Shown here: positions 13,782-21,503 of the stretch, piece after piece
Layout: every line of letters starts with the position of its first letter
How positions within the stretch are numbered: position 1 is the first letter of the stretch
Source of the DNA: an uncultured Collinsella sp.
GTDB taxonomy: Bacteria; Actinomycetota; Coriobacteriia; Coriobacteriales; Coriobacteriaceae
Direction of reading: 5' to 3'
NCBI GenBank assembly: GCA_900554585.1
Contig: USHS01000001.1
Coordinates: 1-26,058, forward strand
Length of the DNA: 26,058 nt
Notes under the pieces: model-generated
The model's database searches: none
What the model was told of the DNA's origin: nothing
The model's input: only the letters and a program-made list of their open reading frames with translations
Program-made: the position numbers and the translations under genes

Positions 13782-16340
13782 TTATTTGCCCTTGGACTTG
13801 CTGGCGTAGAACTTCTTCTTTTTGGGCTTGCCTGCGCAGGCGGGCTTGCCGTCGCCGCGCGGCCCTCGGTCGCCGGTCTGCGCGTGCGCGGGCGCTGTTG
13901 CGCGAGGCTTACGGGCCTCGGGGTTGCGCAGCTCCTCGGTTCGCTCGGCAATCTCTTCGGCGCTAAAGCCGACCTCGGCCATGGCGTCCTCGATGGGCAG
14001 GCGGCGCACGATATAGCAGTGGTGCACCTTCTGGTTGCGTGCGAAGTCCTCGGGGATGGTCTGCGCCGTAATGTCTTCCAACACGACGCCCGCTCGTACG
14101 AGCTTGCGCGTCTCGGGGCGGAAGCCGCGCAGGTTGCAGCTAAAGATGGCATGCCCGCCCTGTGCGAGCAGGCGCGATACGCCGGCCAAAAGCTCAACAT
14201 GGTCGCGCTGGACATCCCAGGTGCGACGGCCCATCTTGGACGAGTTCGAAAACGTGGGCGGATCGACAAAGATCAGGTCCCAGCGGTTGCGCGTCTGGCG
14301 CTGGTCGCGAATCCAGGCGAGCACGTCGTCGCGCACAAAGTGATGCTGCGGACCAACAAAGCCGTTCTGGCGCATGTTGCGCTCGGCCCAGTCCAGATAG
14401 GTGTTGGAAAGGTCGACCGTCACAGTTTCCTCGACGCCGCCATCGGCCGCGTAGCAGGTGGCAGTGCCGGTGTAGGCGAACAGATTGAGGAAGCGGCGCG
14501 CCTGTTTGGCGTGCTCACGCACCAGGTTGCGGGTGACGCGGTGGTCCAGGAAGATGCCCACATCCAGATAGTCGTCAAAGTTGACGGCAAAGGTAAGGCC
14601 GCCCTCTTCGATGAGCGGCAGGCGACGGCGCGCGATGTTGGCGCGCTCGCCCGATGCGCCCTTGCCGGCGCCCTGCTTGCCGTACTGCGAGCCGCCACGT
14701 GAGCGCATGCGGGCCTTGGCGTGCACATGCTCGGCGGGAACATCTAGGATGCGCGGTGCGATGGCCAGAATGTCGAGCATGCGGGCCTGGGCCAGTGCGG
14801 GGTCGATGGTCTTGGGCGCAGCGTATTCGGCGATGACGAGCCAGCGGCCCGGCGTCTGCGGGCAGCCCTCGTACAGGTCGATGGCGGCGGAGTAATCGGG
14901 CAGGTCGGCATCGTAGACGCGGTAGCAGCTCACGCCCTCGCGCTTGGCCCACTTGCGGCGCAGACGGGCATTCTTGCGCAGGCGGTTGGCGAACTGCTCG
15001 GACTCCGGGATGAGCACGGGCAGCGGCTTGCCGTCGCCTAGGTCGAGCGTGGCGGCAGGTTCGGGTATGGGGGTGTTGGCGGCTTCGTCCACGGCGTCCG
15101 CGGTCTGTTTCTCGGCATCTGCGCTGGTCGCAGCTTCGAATGCCGCGGCGGCGTGGTCGAGCGAGGGCCAAACATCAAGAGCCGCCTCCTCGTTATTGGG
15201 CATGACGGCGATGGAGCGCGCAGGCTCGGCATGGAGCGCGCGGGCCATAAGTCCATCGCGGGTGAGCGCGGCGACCGGTGCCGAAGCGAGTTCGGGCGCG
15301 CGGCGCAGCTCGCCTACCAACGTCATGGCGTCGTGCATGAGCGAAAGCGGGGTCTCGGTGGTGTCTACGACCACGGCGGCGCCGGCGACAGCGCCTGCAT
15401 GGTCCAGCACGGTGGCTGGCTTGGCAGCGCAAAAATCGACAAAGCGCTTGTAGCCGGCGCACTTGACCATGCGCTCGGCAGTTTTGCGGGCGGCGGGGTC
15501 GATGTCTACGGCCACGATGCGCGCCTGCCGCTCGCGCGCTGCCGCCTCGCGCTTGCGTGCCTCGGCAAGCAGTTGTTCCCATAGGTCGGCATCATGCAGC
15601 TGCCAGCCCTCAAAACCCCAGTGCTCGCGTACGGCGCCCGGGGCGCGGTCGGTCAGAATGTTCACGGCCTCCAGCAGCAGGCCGCCGCCGGCGCACGAGG
15701 CGTCGACCAGCGTGGGCAGGGCTTCGTTCTCGTAATCGTCGGCCGTCAGCTCGCGCTCGCACAGTGCGGTCCAGCCGACCTGCGCCAGCACCAGGGCGGC
15801 GTAGTCGGGGCGCAACACGTGCGCGCCCTCGCCGGCGCGGGTCGCTGCGGGCGGCAGGCGCTTGAACAGCGGGTCGCCCGAAAGGTCTAGGCTTATGCTC
15901 GCGCGGCGCTGGCGCAACGAAAGCAGAAGGTGAACATCGGGGTCGGCGGCATCGACATCGGCGCGACGGCCCGTGGTTTCGGCCAGACGGTCGCACAGCG
16001 CGTCTTTGGCGCGCAGGGCCGAGAAGCGCGTGTTGCGCAGCTGCTCGGTCACGCCGCGGGCGGTGATGGCGATGGTGGCGCCGGGGCGGACGATGCTCTC
16101 CCAGGCGATGCCGTAAACGCTATCGTACAGTTCATCGGCATTCTGCGCCTCAAAGCGCCCGAGCACCACGAACACGCGGCTCGCCAGGCGCGACCACAGA
16201 CAGGCGCGGTAGCCTTCTTCGAGCTCGCCCTCAAATGTAGCGCGGCCCTTCAGCCGGCGAACATGCGAAAGTCCGAGGCGTTTAAGCTCATCGGCGAGTG
16301 CGGACTCAAAGCCCTCGGGGCAGCTTGCGTAAAATTCCAT
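13782..16340 (-). CDS. rlmKL: RlmKL-type 23S rRNA methyltransferase, RlmL half degenerate
   Basis: An 852-residue fusion with a THUMP domain (about 40-155), an RlmL-type methyltransferase domain (about 160-390), an Ala-rich linker (about 390-470) and an RlmK-type methyltransferase domain (about 480-790). It ends in a lysine-rich tail (KPKKKKFYASKSKGK). In E. coli the halves make m2G2445 and m7G2069. The RlmK half looks intact: NLFAYTGTATCYAA for AdoMet binding and DPPTFSNS at 693-700. In the RlmL half the usual DPxCGSGT reads DASCAGGG (213-220), and the catalytic NPPYGER position reads DTTETPLS (326-333), so m2G activity is probably lost. It is longer than E. coli RlmKL (702). Start: ATG with AGAGG upstream. 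Divergent from the HAD gene, 75 bases apart. Confidence 0.9.
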   Translation of the reverse strand: MEFYASCPEGFESALADELKRLGLSHVRRLKGRATFEGELEEGYRACLWSRLASRVFVVLGRFEAQNADELYDSVYGIAWESIVRPGATIAITARGVTEQLRNTRFSALRAKDALCDRLAETTGRRADVDAADPDVHLLLSLRQRRASISLDLSGDPLFKRLPPAATRAGEGAHVLRPDYAALVLAQVGWTALCERELTADDYENEALPTLVDASCAGGGLLLEAVNILTDRAPGAVREHWGFEGWQLHDADLWEQLLAEARKREAAARERQARIVAVDIDPAARKTAERMVKCAGYKRFVDFCAAKPATVLDHAGAVAGAAVVVDTTETPLSLMHDAMTLVGELRRAPELASAPVAALTRDGLMARALHAEPARSIAVMPNNEEAALDVWPSLDHAAAAFEAATSADAEKQTADAVDEAANTPIPEPAATLDLGDGKPLPVLIPESEQFANRLRKNARLRRKWAKREGVSCYRVYDADLPDYSAAIDLYEGCPQTPGRWLVIAEYAAPKTIDPALAQARMLDILAIAPRILDVPAEHVHAKARMRSRGGSQYGKQGAGKGASGERANIARRRLPLIEEGGLTFAVNFDDYLDVGIFLDHRVTRNLVREHAKQARRFLNLFAYTGTATCYAADGGVEETVTVDLSNTYLDWAERNMRQNGFVGPQHHFVRDDVLAWIRDQRQTRNRWDLIFVDPPTFSNSSKMGRRTWDVQRDHVELLAGVSRLLAQGGHAIFSCNLRGFRPETRKLVRAGVVLEDITAQTIPEDFARNQKVHHCYIVRRLPIEDAMAEVGFSAEEIAERTEELRNPEARKPRATAPAHAQTGDRGPRGDGKPACAGKPKKKKFYASKSKGK

Positions 16341-16367
16341 GGGTGACCTCTCTGGTTGCGTCGCTCC

Positions 16368-16373
16368 ATTATA
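16368..16373 (-). promoter_or_regulatory. Candidate -10 element of the rlmKL promoter
   Basis: On the minus strand 16373-16368 reads TATAAT, 27 bases upstream of the rlmKL start codon in the 75-base divergent gap. No clear -35 is seen. The same AT-rich spot could serve the opposite gene, whose start is at 16416. Confidence 0.35.
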
Positions 16374-16415
16374 TGATGGATGCTTCGTTTGCCCTTATCC
16401 TCGAAAGGAACCCAT

Positions 16416-17243
16416 ATGATTGATGCGTGCCCCGAATCCGCCGTGCTCTTTTTTGACGTGGACGGCACGCTGACGTCGTTCGATCCCGACGATATGACCG
16501 ATAAGGACTTCAATGCGGTCCATCCGTCGAAGATCGTTGTCGATGCATTTGGTCGCCTGCGCAATGCGGGTCACCAGGCATTTATCTGCACGGGTCGTCC
16601 TTTGTGGCTGATTGCCGATGGCCTGCGCGCACTGAACCCGGCGGGTGTCGTGGCCATGGGAGGCGCCACGCTCGAGGTCGAGGGCCGCGTGGTGTATGAG
16701 GACTGCTTTGACGAAGACATTGTTGAGGAGCTTGCGCGTCGCGTTGTGGATGCCGGCATCGAGGTTTTTTTCGAGTCCAATGCTGCGACCTTTGCGCTGG
16801 AGCCTGTGGGCGTTGAGCGCTCGTCTTTAATCGGTACCTCTGTGGTGCACAGCGCCGAGGAAATGCGCGTCGACGGCCGTCTGCGCGTGGGCAAGGTATG
16901 CCTCAACGTGCCCAGTTTGGCTCGTGTAGCCAACGATGACGGCTTTATCGATCGCGAGTTTGAGCTGTGCAACACCGGTGGCCAGAATCGCGAACTGAGC
17001 CCCAAGGGCATCGACAAAGGCGTGGGCGTGGCGCGAGCGCTGGCGTATCTGGGCCGCGAGGGAAATGCGCGCACCTTTGGCTTCGGCGATTCGGGCAACG
17101 ACCTGGGCATGCTCGCTGCGGTCGAGACGGCTGTCGCCATGGGCAACGCCATGCCCGAGGTCAAGGCGGTCGCCGACTACGTGACCGACGATGTCGCACA
17201 CGACGGTACCGTCACCGCCATGCGCCACTTTGGGTTGATCTAA
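16416..17243 (+). CDS. HAD-superfamily (Cof-type, IIB) phosphatase
   Basis: A 275-residue cytosolic hydrolase of the Cof/HAD-IIB type. Motif I is FFDVDGTLTSF (nucleophile D14, acid/base D16), motif II is ICTGR, a conserved Lys lies in the SPKGIDKGVGV segment, and motif IV is GFGDSGNDLGML with the metal-binding Asp residues. The cap domain lies between motifs II and III (about residues 85-190). Such enzymes dephosphorylate sugar phosphates, flavin or pyridoxal phosphates; the substrate is not predictable. Start: the ATG with AAAGGA upstream; an in-frame ATG 12 codons earlier lacks a ribosome site. A strong terminator follows, so it is probably a single-gene unit. Confidence 0.9.
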   Translation: MIDACPESAVLFFDVDGTLTSFDPDDMTDKDFNAVHPSKIVVDAFGRLRNAGHQAFICTGRPLWLIADGLRALNPAGVVAMGGATLEVEGRVVYEDCFDEDIVEELARRVVDAGIEVFFESNAATFALEPVGVERSSLIGTSVVHSAEEMRVDGRLRVGKVCLNVPSLARVANDDGFIDREFELCNTGGQNRELSPKGIDKGVGVARALAYLGREGNARTFGFGDSGNDLGMLAAVETAVAMGNAMPEVKAVADYVTDDVAHDGTVTAMRHFGLI

Positions 17244-17244
17244 T

Positions 17245-17284
17245 AAATGGCCGGGTCGCCCGCGGTGGGGCGACCCGGCCATTT
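17245..17284. terminator. Bidirectional terminator between the HAD and DeoR-type genes
   Basis: AAATGGCCGGGTCGCC (17245-17260) pairs perfectly with GGCGACCCGGCCATTT (17269-17284), a 16-bp stem. It starts just after the HAD stop and ends three bases before the end of the converging regulator gene. T-runs are short (ATTT / ATTTATTA), but the arms supply A on one side and T on the other, as in shared terminators. Confidence 0.85.
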
Positions 17285-17287
17285 GAG

Positions 17288-18079
17288 CTATTTTGCAATA
17301 TAGAGCTTGGGATGACTGCGACTGCTCTCGATCGCCGCCGTCATGATGCCCTCGTCGTCTCCATCAACGATGATGCCATCGAGGTCATCGATCTGCGCGG
17401 ACTGATAAAAACTGGTCTTGTTGAACTTTCCCTGGTCAACCATCATGTAGCCCTGGTTTGAGTTGGTCAGGTACATATGCTTGATCATGGCCGAGAAGTC
17501 GTGCTCGACGGTAAAACCGTGGTCGGGGTGGAATCCGTCGGCGCTGACAAACGCCTTGTCGGCATGTAGTTTGCTCATGCAGTCGAGCGTTAGCGCGCCC
17601 GCGAGATAGAGGTGGCCCTTGCGCACGGAGCCGCCCAGCAACACTACCGAAGCATTGGGGAGATTGAAACTGGCGTAGTTCGCGATTGCAAGATCGCCGG
17701 TGATAATGGTGATCTCACGCTTGTCCATGAGGGCCTTAGCGAAGTAAAAGCCTGTGGTGCCGATATCAATTACCAGAACATCGCCATCATCAACAAGAGT
17801 TGCTGCGGTTGCGGCGATGGCCTCCTTGGCCTCGACTTGGACATTGATGCGCTCCTCGGGATACGAGATTGCGGTGGAGCGAGAAAGCGATACCGCTCCA
17901 CCGCGTACGCGACGCAGCTTGCCTTCGGATTCCAGCGAGACGAGGTCGTGTCGTGCGGTGACTTCCGAAACCGAAAAACGGCGAACGATGTCGGATACCG
18001 AGATATTTGGTTTTTCGGCCAGCCAGTTCATAATAAATCGCTGACGCTCGGCCGGTGAAAGGTCTGAAGTAGATGCCAT
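17288..18079 (-). CDS. DeoR/GlpR-family transcriptional regulator of the adjacent PTS operon
   Basis: A 263-residue regulator. The N-terminal DeoR helix-turn-helix (about residues 12-65) has RFIMNWLAEKPNISVSDIVRRF and the typical TARHDLVSLESEGKLRRVRGGAV. The C-terminal sugar-phosphate sensor domain has the DeoRC pattern: IDIGTTGFYFAKAL, LLGGSVRKGHLYLAG, ADKAFVSADGF. DeoR-type proteins usually repress sugar operons until a phosphorylated intermediate binds. It is divergent from the aldolase-PTS operon across 348 bases carrying repeated TTTCG/CGAAA-like motifs, so autoregulation and control of that operon are likely. Start: ATG at 18079 with AAGGAG upstream; an open extension to 18226 has no ribosome site and an odd composition and is not used. 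Confidence 0.9.
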   Translation of the reverse strand: MASTSDLSPAERQRFIMNWLAEKPNISVSDIVRRFSVSEVTARHDLVSLESEGKLRRVRGGAVSLSRSTAISYPEERINVQVEAKEAIAATAATLVDDGDVLVIDIGTTGFYFAKALMDKREITIITGDLAIANYASFNLPNASVVLLGGSVRKGHLYLAGALTLDCMSKLHADKAFVSADGFHPDHGFTVEHDFSAMIKHMYLTNSNQGYMMVDQGKFNKTSFYQSAQIDDLDGIIVDGDDEGIMTAAIESSRSHPKLYIAK

Positions 18080-18427
18080 ATGCCACTCCTTTTGAACGAA
18101 AGGCAAAAGATGGGCCTTTCGTAATCGAAATATAACGTATCGATATGAAAAGAACAAGGCAAATTCGAATGAATCGAATGAACGGAATGGCATGTCCCGA
18201 ATGCATATGTAGCAGATAGTTCGCACTTAAATAGCGTATAGAGGGGCTTGTTCTGAAGGTGCCGCCCAAAAGAAGCACGTTCACACCCGATATTCGACCG
18301 TTCACGGAAAGTTGACAATTGAGCTTTCGATAGCTTTTGAAATGGTTTATAAAAGAAAACCGAAAAGCTTTTGAAACAAAGAAGAAGGCTTTCGATAGCA
18401 ATAGCGTTTGATGAGAAAGGACCGAAC
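18080..18427. promoter_or_regulatory. Divergent control region with DeoR-type operator candidates
   Basis: A clearly AT-richer stretch with no gene. Near the regulator, TTTCG-TAAT-CGAAA (18117-18130) is an inverted repeat, followed by ATTCGAATGAATCGAATG near 18163-18180. Near the aldolase, GCTTTCGATAGC occurs exactly at 18323-18334 and 18388-18399 (65 bases apart), and AGCTTTTGAAA at 18332-18342 and 18366-18376. TATAAA at 18348-18353 with TTTCGA at 18325-18330 (17-bp spacer) could be the operon promoter, so the first motif would overlap its -35. A perfect TTGACA at 18312-18317 has no -10 partner at the right distance. Binding by the DeoR-type protein is inference. Confidence 0.6.
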
Positions 18428-19138
18428 ATGGCGATCAAGGTGTTTGCCGACGGCGCTAACCTCGAAGGCATGCTTGACATGCATGACAATGGCAACGTTC
18501 AGGGCTTCACGACCAATCCTTCCCTTATGAAGGCCGGCGGCGTGACCGACTACCGCGCTTTTGCCAAGACGGTTCTTGAGCACATTACCGATGTGTCGGT
18601 CTCTTTTGAGGTGTTCGCTGATGACGAGGCGGGTATGGAAGCCGAGGCTCGCGAGATCGCAACCTGGGCAGACAACGTCTACGTTAAGATCCCGGCGCTC
18701 AACACCAAGGGCGAGTCCACTGCCGCGTTGGTCAAGCGCCTTTCTGCCGACGGCATCAAGGTGAATGTCACCACTATCTTCACGCCCGAGCAGGTCGACG
18801 AGTTCGTCGATGCCGTTACTGCCGAGACCCCCTCTATTCTGTCCATCTTTGCCGGTCGCATTGCCGATACCGGCGTCGATCCGCTGCCCCTCATGGCGGA
18901 GTCCGTAAAGAAGGCTGCCGTTAAGCCTGCCGCCGAGGTTCTCTGGGCGTCTACGCGCGAGGTCCTCAATATCTTCCAGGCGGAGTCCGTTGGATGCCAG
19001 ATCATTACGGTCCCCAATGCCATTCTTGCCAAGCGCAAGAATTTCGGGAAAGATTTGCTTGAGTACTCGCTTGATACGGTCAAGGGCTTTGCCCGCGACG
19101 TTCAGGCACTTGGTTTTCATATCTTGCCCGAGGAGTAG
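18428..19138 (+). CDS. Transaldolase / fructose-6-phosphate aldolase (FSA/TalC)-like enzyme
   Basis: A 236-residue class I aldolase of the small transaldolase group. Visible are FADGANLEGM near the N terminus, GFTTNPSLMKAGG, the Schiff-base lysine K87 in VYVKIPALN, VTTIFTPEQ, and SIFAGRIADTG. It is slightly longer than FSA or TalC (about 215-220). The family either moves a dihydroxyacetone unit between sugar phosphates or splits fructose-6-phosphate. As first gene of a PTS operon it probably acts on the imported phosphorylated sugar or its product. The start is the ATG with AAAGGA six bases upstream; EIIA begins nine bases after the stop. No transketolase, epimerase or kinase partner lies in the window. 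Codon use here and in the PTS genes favours GCT, GTT and AAG more than neighbouring genes, suggesting high expression. Confidence 0.85.
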   Translation: MAIKVFADGANLEGMLDMHDNGNVQGFTTNPSLMKAGGVTDYRAFAKTVLEHITDVSVSFEVFADDEAGMEAEAREIATWADNVYVKIPALNTKGESTAALVKRLSADGIKVNVTTIFTPEQVDEFVDAVTAETPSILSIFAGRIADTGVDPLPLMAESVKKAAVKPAAEVLWASTREVLNIFQAESVGCQIITVPNAILAKRKNFGKDLLEYSLDTVKGFARDVQALGFHILPEE

Positions 19139-19147
19139 GGGACGAGC

Positions 19148-19594
19148 ATGCTGACCGATCTTCTTAAACCCGAGCTTGTTGCCTGCCACGTCGAGGCCTC
19201 CGACTGGGAGGAAGCGATCAGGGCATGCGGTAAGTTGCTCGTAGACGCTGGCAAATGCGACCAGAGCTATGTTGACGCCATGATTTCATCGGTTCACAAA
19301 TTCGGCCCCTATATGGTCTTGGAAGAGGGCATCGCCATGCCCCACGCTCAGGCAGATGGCAATGTGAGTGAAGCGGGCATCTGTATCGTCACGCTTGACC
19401 CTGCCGTTGCGTTTGGACACGAGGATTTCGATCCGGTTCACGTGCTCGTGGGTATTTGCGCACCCGACCCCAAGGCTCATCTTGGCTGCTTGGCGGAGCT
19501 TTCGCAGATGTTCGAGGACGAGGACTGCGTTGCCAAGCTCAGCGCATGCGATACGCCCGAGCAGGTTTTGGAGACCATGCGTTCATTCTTTTAG
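19148..19594 (+). CDS. PTS EIIA component (fructose/mannitol-type fold, ascorbate-class partner)
   Basis: A 148-residue cytoplasmic phosphocarrier of the EIIA-2 fold. The phosphorylatable histidine is H66 in IAMPHAQ, after the usual EEGIAMPHA context. It would take phosphate from HPr and pass it to the EIIB encoded downstream. Nine bases separate it from the aldolase stop, so the two are co-transcribed. Like UlaC/SgaA it is a stand-alone EIIA, not fused to a regulator or to EIIB. A stem-loop with T-run follows before EIIB (19606-19627). Confidence 0.88.
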   Translation: MLTDLLKPELVACHVEASDWEEAIRACGKLLVDAGKCDQSYVDAMISSVHKFGPYMVLEEGIAMPHAQADGNVSEAGICIVTLDPAVAFGHEDFDPVHVLVGICAPDPKAHLGCLAELSQMFEDEDCVAKLSACDTPEQVLETMRSFF

Positions 19595-19605
19595 GCCTTA
19601 ATGGC

Positions 19606-19646
19606 ACGGCGATGCGTCGCCGTTTTTGGATAGACGGAAAACCGTC
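19606..19646 (+). promoter_or_regulatory. Two tandem hairpins, the first terminator-like, between EIIA and EIIB
   Basis: ACGGCGA-TGCG-TCGCCGT (19606-19623) is a perfect 7-bp stem followed by five T (19623-19627), then GACGG-AAAA-CCGTC (19633-19646). Placed inside the operon, the first would be a partial terminator or an mRNA-processing/stability stem that sets EIIA output apart from EIIB and EIIC. No alternative antiterminator pairing was identified. Confidence 0.6.
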
Positions 19647-19669
19647 ACGTGTAGGAGAGGAAGGTTGTC

Positions 19670-19945
19670 ATGCATATCATCACCGTATGCGGAAACGGCA
19701 TCGGGTCTAGCCTGATGCTCGCTGGCAAAGTCGAGGAGCTTTGCGAGGAGGAGGGCATCAAGGCCGACGTTGAGTCTATGGACCTGAACGGTGCTTCTTC
19801 CGCAAATCCGGATCTGTTCATCACCGTTAAGGAGCTCGCCCCCGAGCTCCACGGCAACGTTGTGATCGTTCGCAGCTATGTGAACAAGAAGAAGATCCGC
19901 GAAGACGCCCTCGAGGCAATCAAGGCGGCCGCCGCTAACGCCTAA
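19670..19945 (+). CDS. PTS EIIB component, ascorbate (UlaB/SgaB) type
   Basis: A 91-residue stand-alone EIIB. The phosphorylated cysteine is C7 in the P-loop-like VCGNGIGSS, characteristic of the ascorbate/galactitol/lactose EIIB group, and the overall length matches UlaB (about 100). It receives phosphate from EIIA and passes it to the sugar bound by EIIC. GGAGAGGAAGG upstream is a strong ribosome site. After the stop a stable stem (GGCG and TTCCCT with AGGGAA and CGCC, about 19960-19993) precedes the EIIC ribosome site. Confidence 0.9.
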   Translation: MHIITVCGNGIGSSLMLAGKVEELCEEEGIKADVESMDLNGASSANPDLFITVKELAPELHGNVVIVRSYVNKKKIREDALEAIKAAAANA

Positions 19946-20016
19946 AGCGGCACGAAAAAGGGCGGTTCCCTGTGGAAGAGGGAAACGCGCCCACGTTAGA
20001 GAGAAAGGAAGCGCAG

Positions 20017-21408
20017 ATGCAAGCCATCCTTCCCATACTTGAGTTTATCCAATCGATTCTGACCAAGCCAGCATGGATTATGGGCCTGTTCGCTTTTGTG
20101 GGCCTTGTCGCGCTCAAGCGCCCTGCCCACAAGGTGATGACAGGCACCCTGAAGCCCATTCTTGGTTACATCATGCTGTCTGCCGGCGCCGCTGTTGTTC
20201 AGGAGAACCTTGCTCCGCTGGGTACCTTCATCGAGACCGGTTTCCACATCACCGGCGTCGTGCCCAACAACGAGGTTGTCGTTTCGATGGCTCAGAGCGT
20301 CCTCGGCGTTCAGACCATGATGATCCTGATTCTCGGCTACGTCGTGAACATTATCATTGCCCGCTTTACCAAGTTTAAGTACATCTTCCTGACGGGCCAT
20401 CACAGCATGTTCATGGCTTGCCTGCTGTCTGCCGTTCTGCAGGCATCTGGCTTCCAGGATGTCCAGCTTGTCATCGTGGGCGGCATGTTCCTGGGCCTCG
20501 TGAGCGCTATGCTTCCCGCCGTTGGTCAGCGTTTCACCGAGAAGGTTACCGATGGCGATGAAATCGCCATGGGCCACTTCGGTTCACTCGCCTATTACAT
20601 CTCCGCTGCAGTCGGTACGCTTTTTGCTAAGGACGCCGAGGAGAACAGCACCGAGAAGATCGAGGTTCCCGAGAAGTTCTCCTTCCTGCGCGACACCACC
20701 ATCTCCACGGCTCTTACCATGGCCTTCTTCTACCTGGTTACCGCTTTCGCCGCTTACATCGCAGATCCTGCGGTCGTTATCAAGACCGCTGGCGGCGACA
20801 ATGTAATCGTCTACGCCCTGACCTGTGCCCTGTCCTTCGCCGTCGGTGTCACTATCGTCTACAACGGCGTTCGTATGATCCTTGCCGACCTGGTCCCGGC
20901 TTTCCAGGGCATCTCCAACAAGCTGATCCCCGGCGCCATCCCCGCCGTCGACTGCGCCGTCTTCTTCCCCTATGCTCCCACCGCCGTCATCCTCGGCTTT
21001 GTTGCCTCCTTCATCGGTGGCGTGGTCGGTATGTTCATCGTGGGCGCTACCTTGGGCATCTTCATCATCCCGGGCATGGTTCCCCACTTCTTCTGCGGTG
21101 CTACCGCAGGCATCTACGGCAATGCTACCGGCGGTCGCAAGGGCGCAGCTCTTGGTGCTTTCGTCAACGGCCTGCTCATCACCTTTGCCCCGGCTCTGCT
21201 CCTGCCTGTTCTTGACGTCTTTGGCTTCAAGAACACTACGTTCGGCGACTTCGATTTCTCCGTCATTGGTATTACGCTTGGCCGCGCTGCCGAGGCCTTC
21301 GGTACCACCGGTGTCTACGCGATTCTCGCTGTCCTTCTGGTCGTCGCCTTCGTCCCCAACTTCATCCACACCAAGGGTGCTGTGATTAACCACGTTGAGG
21401 AAGAGTAA
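20017..21408 (+). CDS. PTS EIIC component, ascorbate (UlaA/SgaT) family permease
   Basis: A 463-residue polytopic permease with about eleven hydrophobic helices. Family features are the N-terminal ILTKPAWIMGLFAFVGLVALKR, the GTLKPILGYIMLSAGA block, GHHSMFM, and FFCGATAGIYGNATGGRKGA toward the C terminus. Together with the separate EIIA and EIIB it forms an ascorbate-type PTS. The usual ascorbate genes (UlaG lactonase, UlaD decarboxylase, UlaE/F epimerases) are absent here, so the substrate need not be ascorbate. The start is the ATG with AAAGGAAG upstream; a GTG 15 codons earlier would put that site inside the gene. A strong terminator ends the operon. Confidence 0.9.
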   Translation: MQAILPILEFIQSILTKPAWIMGLFAFVGLVALKRPAHKVMTGTLKPILGYIMLSAGAAVVQENLAPLGTFIETGFHITGVVPNNEVVVSMAQSVLGVQTMMILILGYVVNIIIARFTKFKYIFLTGHHSMFMACLLSAVLQASGFQDVQLVIVGGMFLGLVSAMLPAVGQRFTEKVTDGDEIAMGHFGSLAYYISAAVGTLFAKDAEENSTEKIEVPEKFSFLRDTTISTALTMAFFYLVTAFAAYIADPAVVIKTAGGDNVIVYALTCALSFAVGVTIVYNGVRMILADLVPAFQGISNKLIPGAIPAVDCAVFFPYAPTAVILGFVASFIGGVVGMFIVGATLGIFIIPGMVPHFFCGATAGIYGNATGGRKGAALGAFVNGLLITFAPALLLPVLDVFGFKNTTFGDFDFSVIGITLGRAAEAFGTTGVYAILAVLLVVAFVPNFIHTKGAVINHVEEE

Positions 21409-21464
21409 TCCAGGCATACGTTAAGCCCCAATCGGGTGGAGCTCCGATAACCGGCTCCTACACG

Positions 21465-21503
21465 AAAGCGGTGACGTCTCAAATGAGGCGTCACCGCTTT
21501 TTG
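21465..21503 (+). terminator. Intrinsic terminator of the aldolase-PTS operon
   Basis: AAAGCGGTGACGTCTC (21465-21480) pairs with GAGGCGTCACCGCTTT (21485-21500) through 16 bp including one G-U, with an AAAT loop and a T-run to 21502. It is strong and 57 bases after the EIIC stop. Confidence 0.93.

Noticed and set aside
18080..18226. N-terminal extension of the DeoR-type regulator to 18226
   Set aside because: The extension translates to Phe/Tyr/Arg-rich sequence from the AT-rich control region and lacks a ribosome site; AAGGAG precedes the ATG at 18079.
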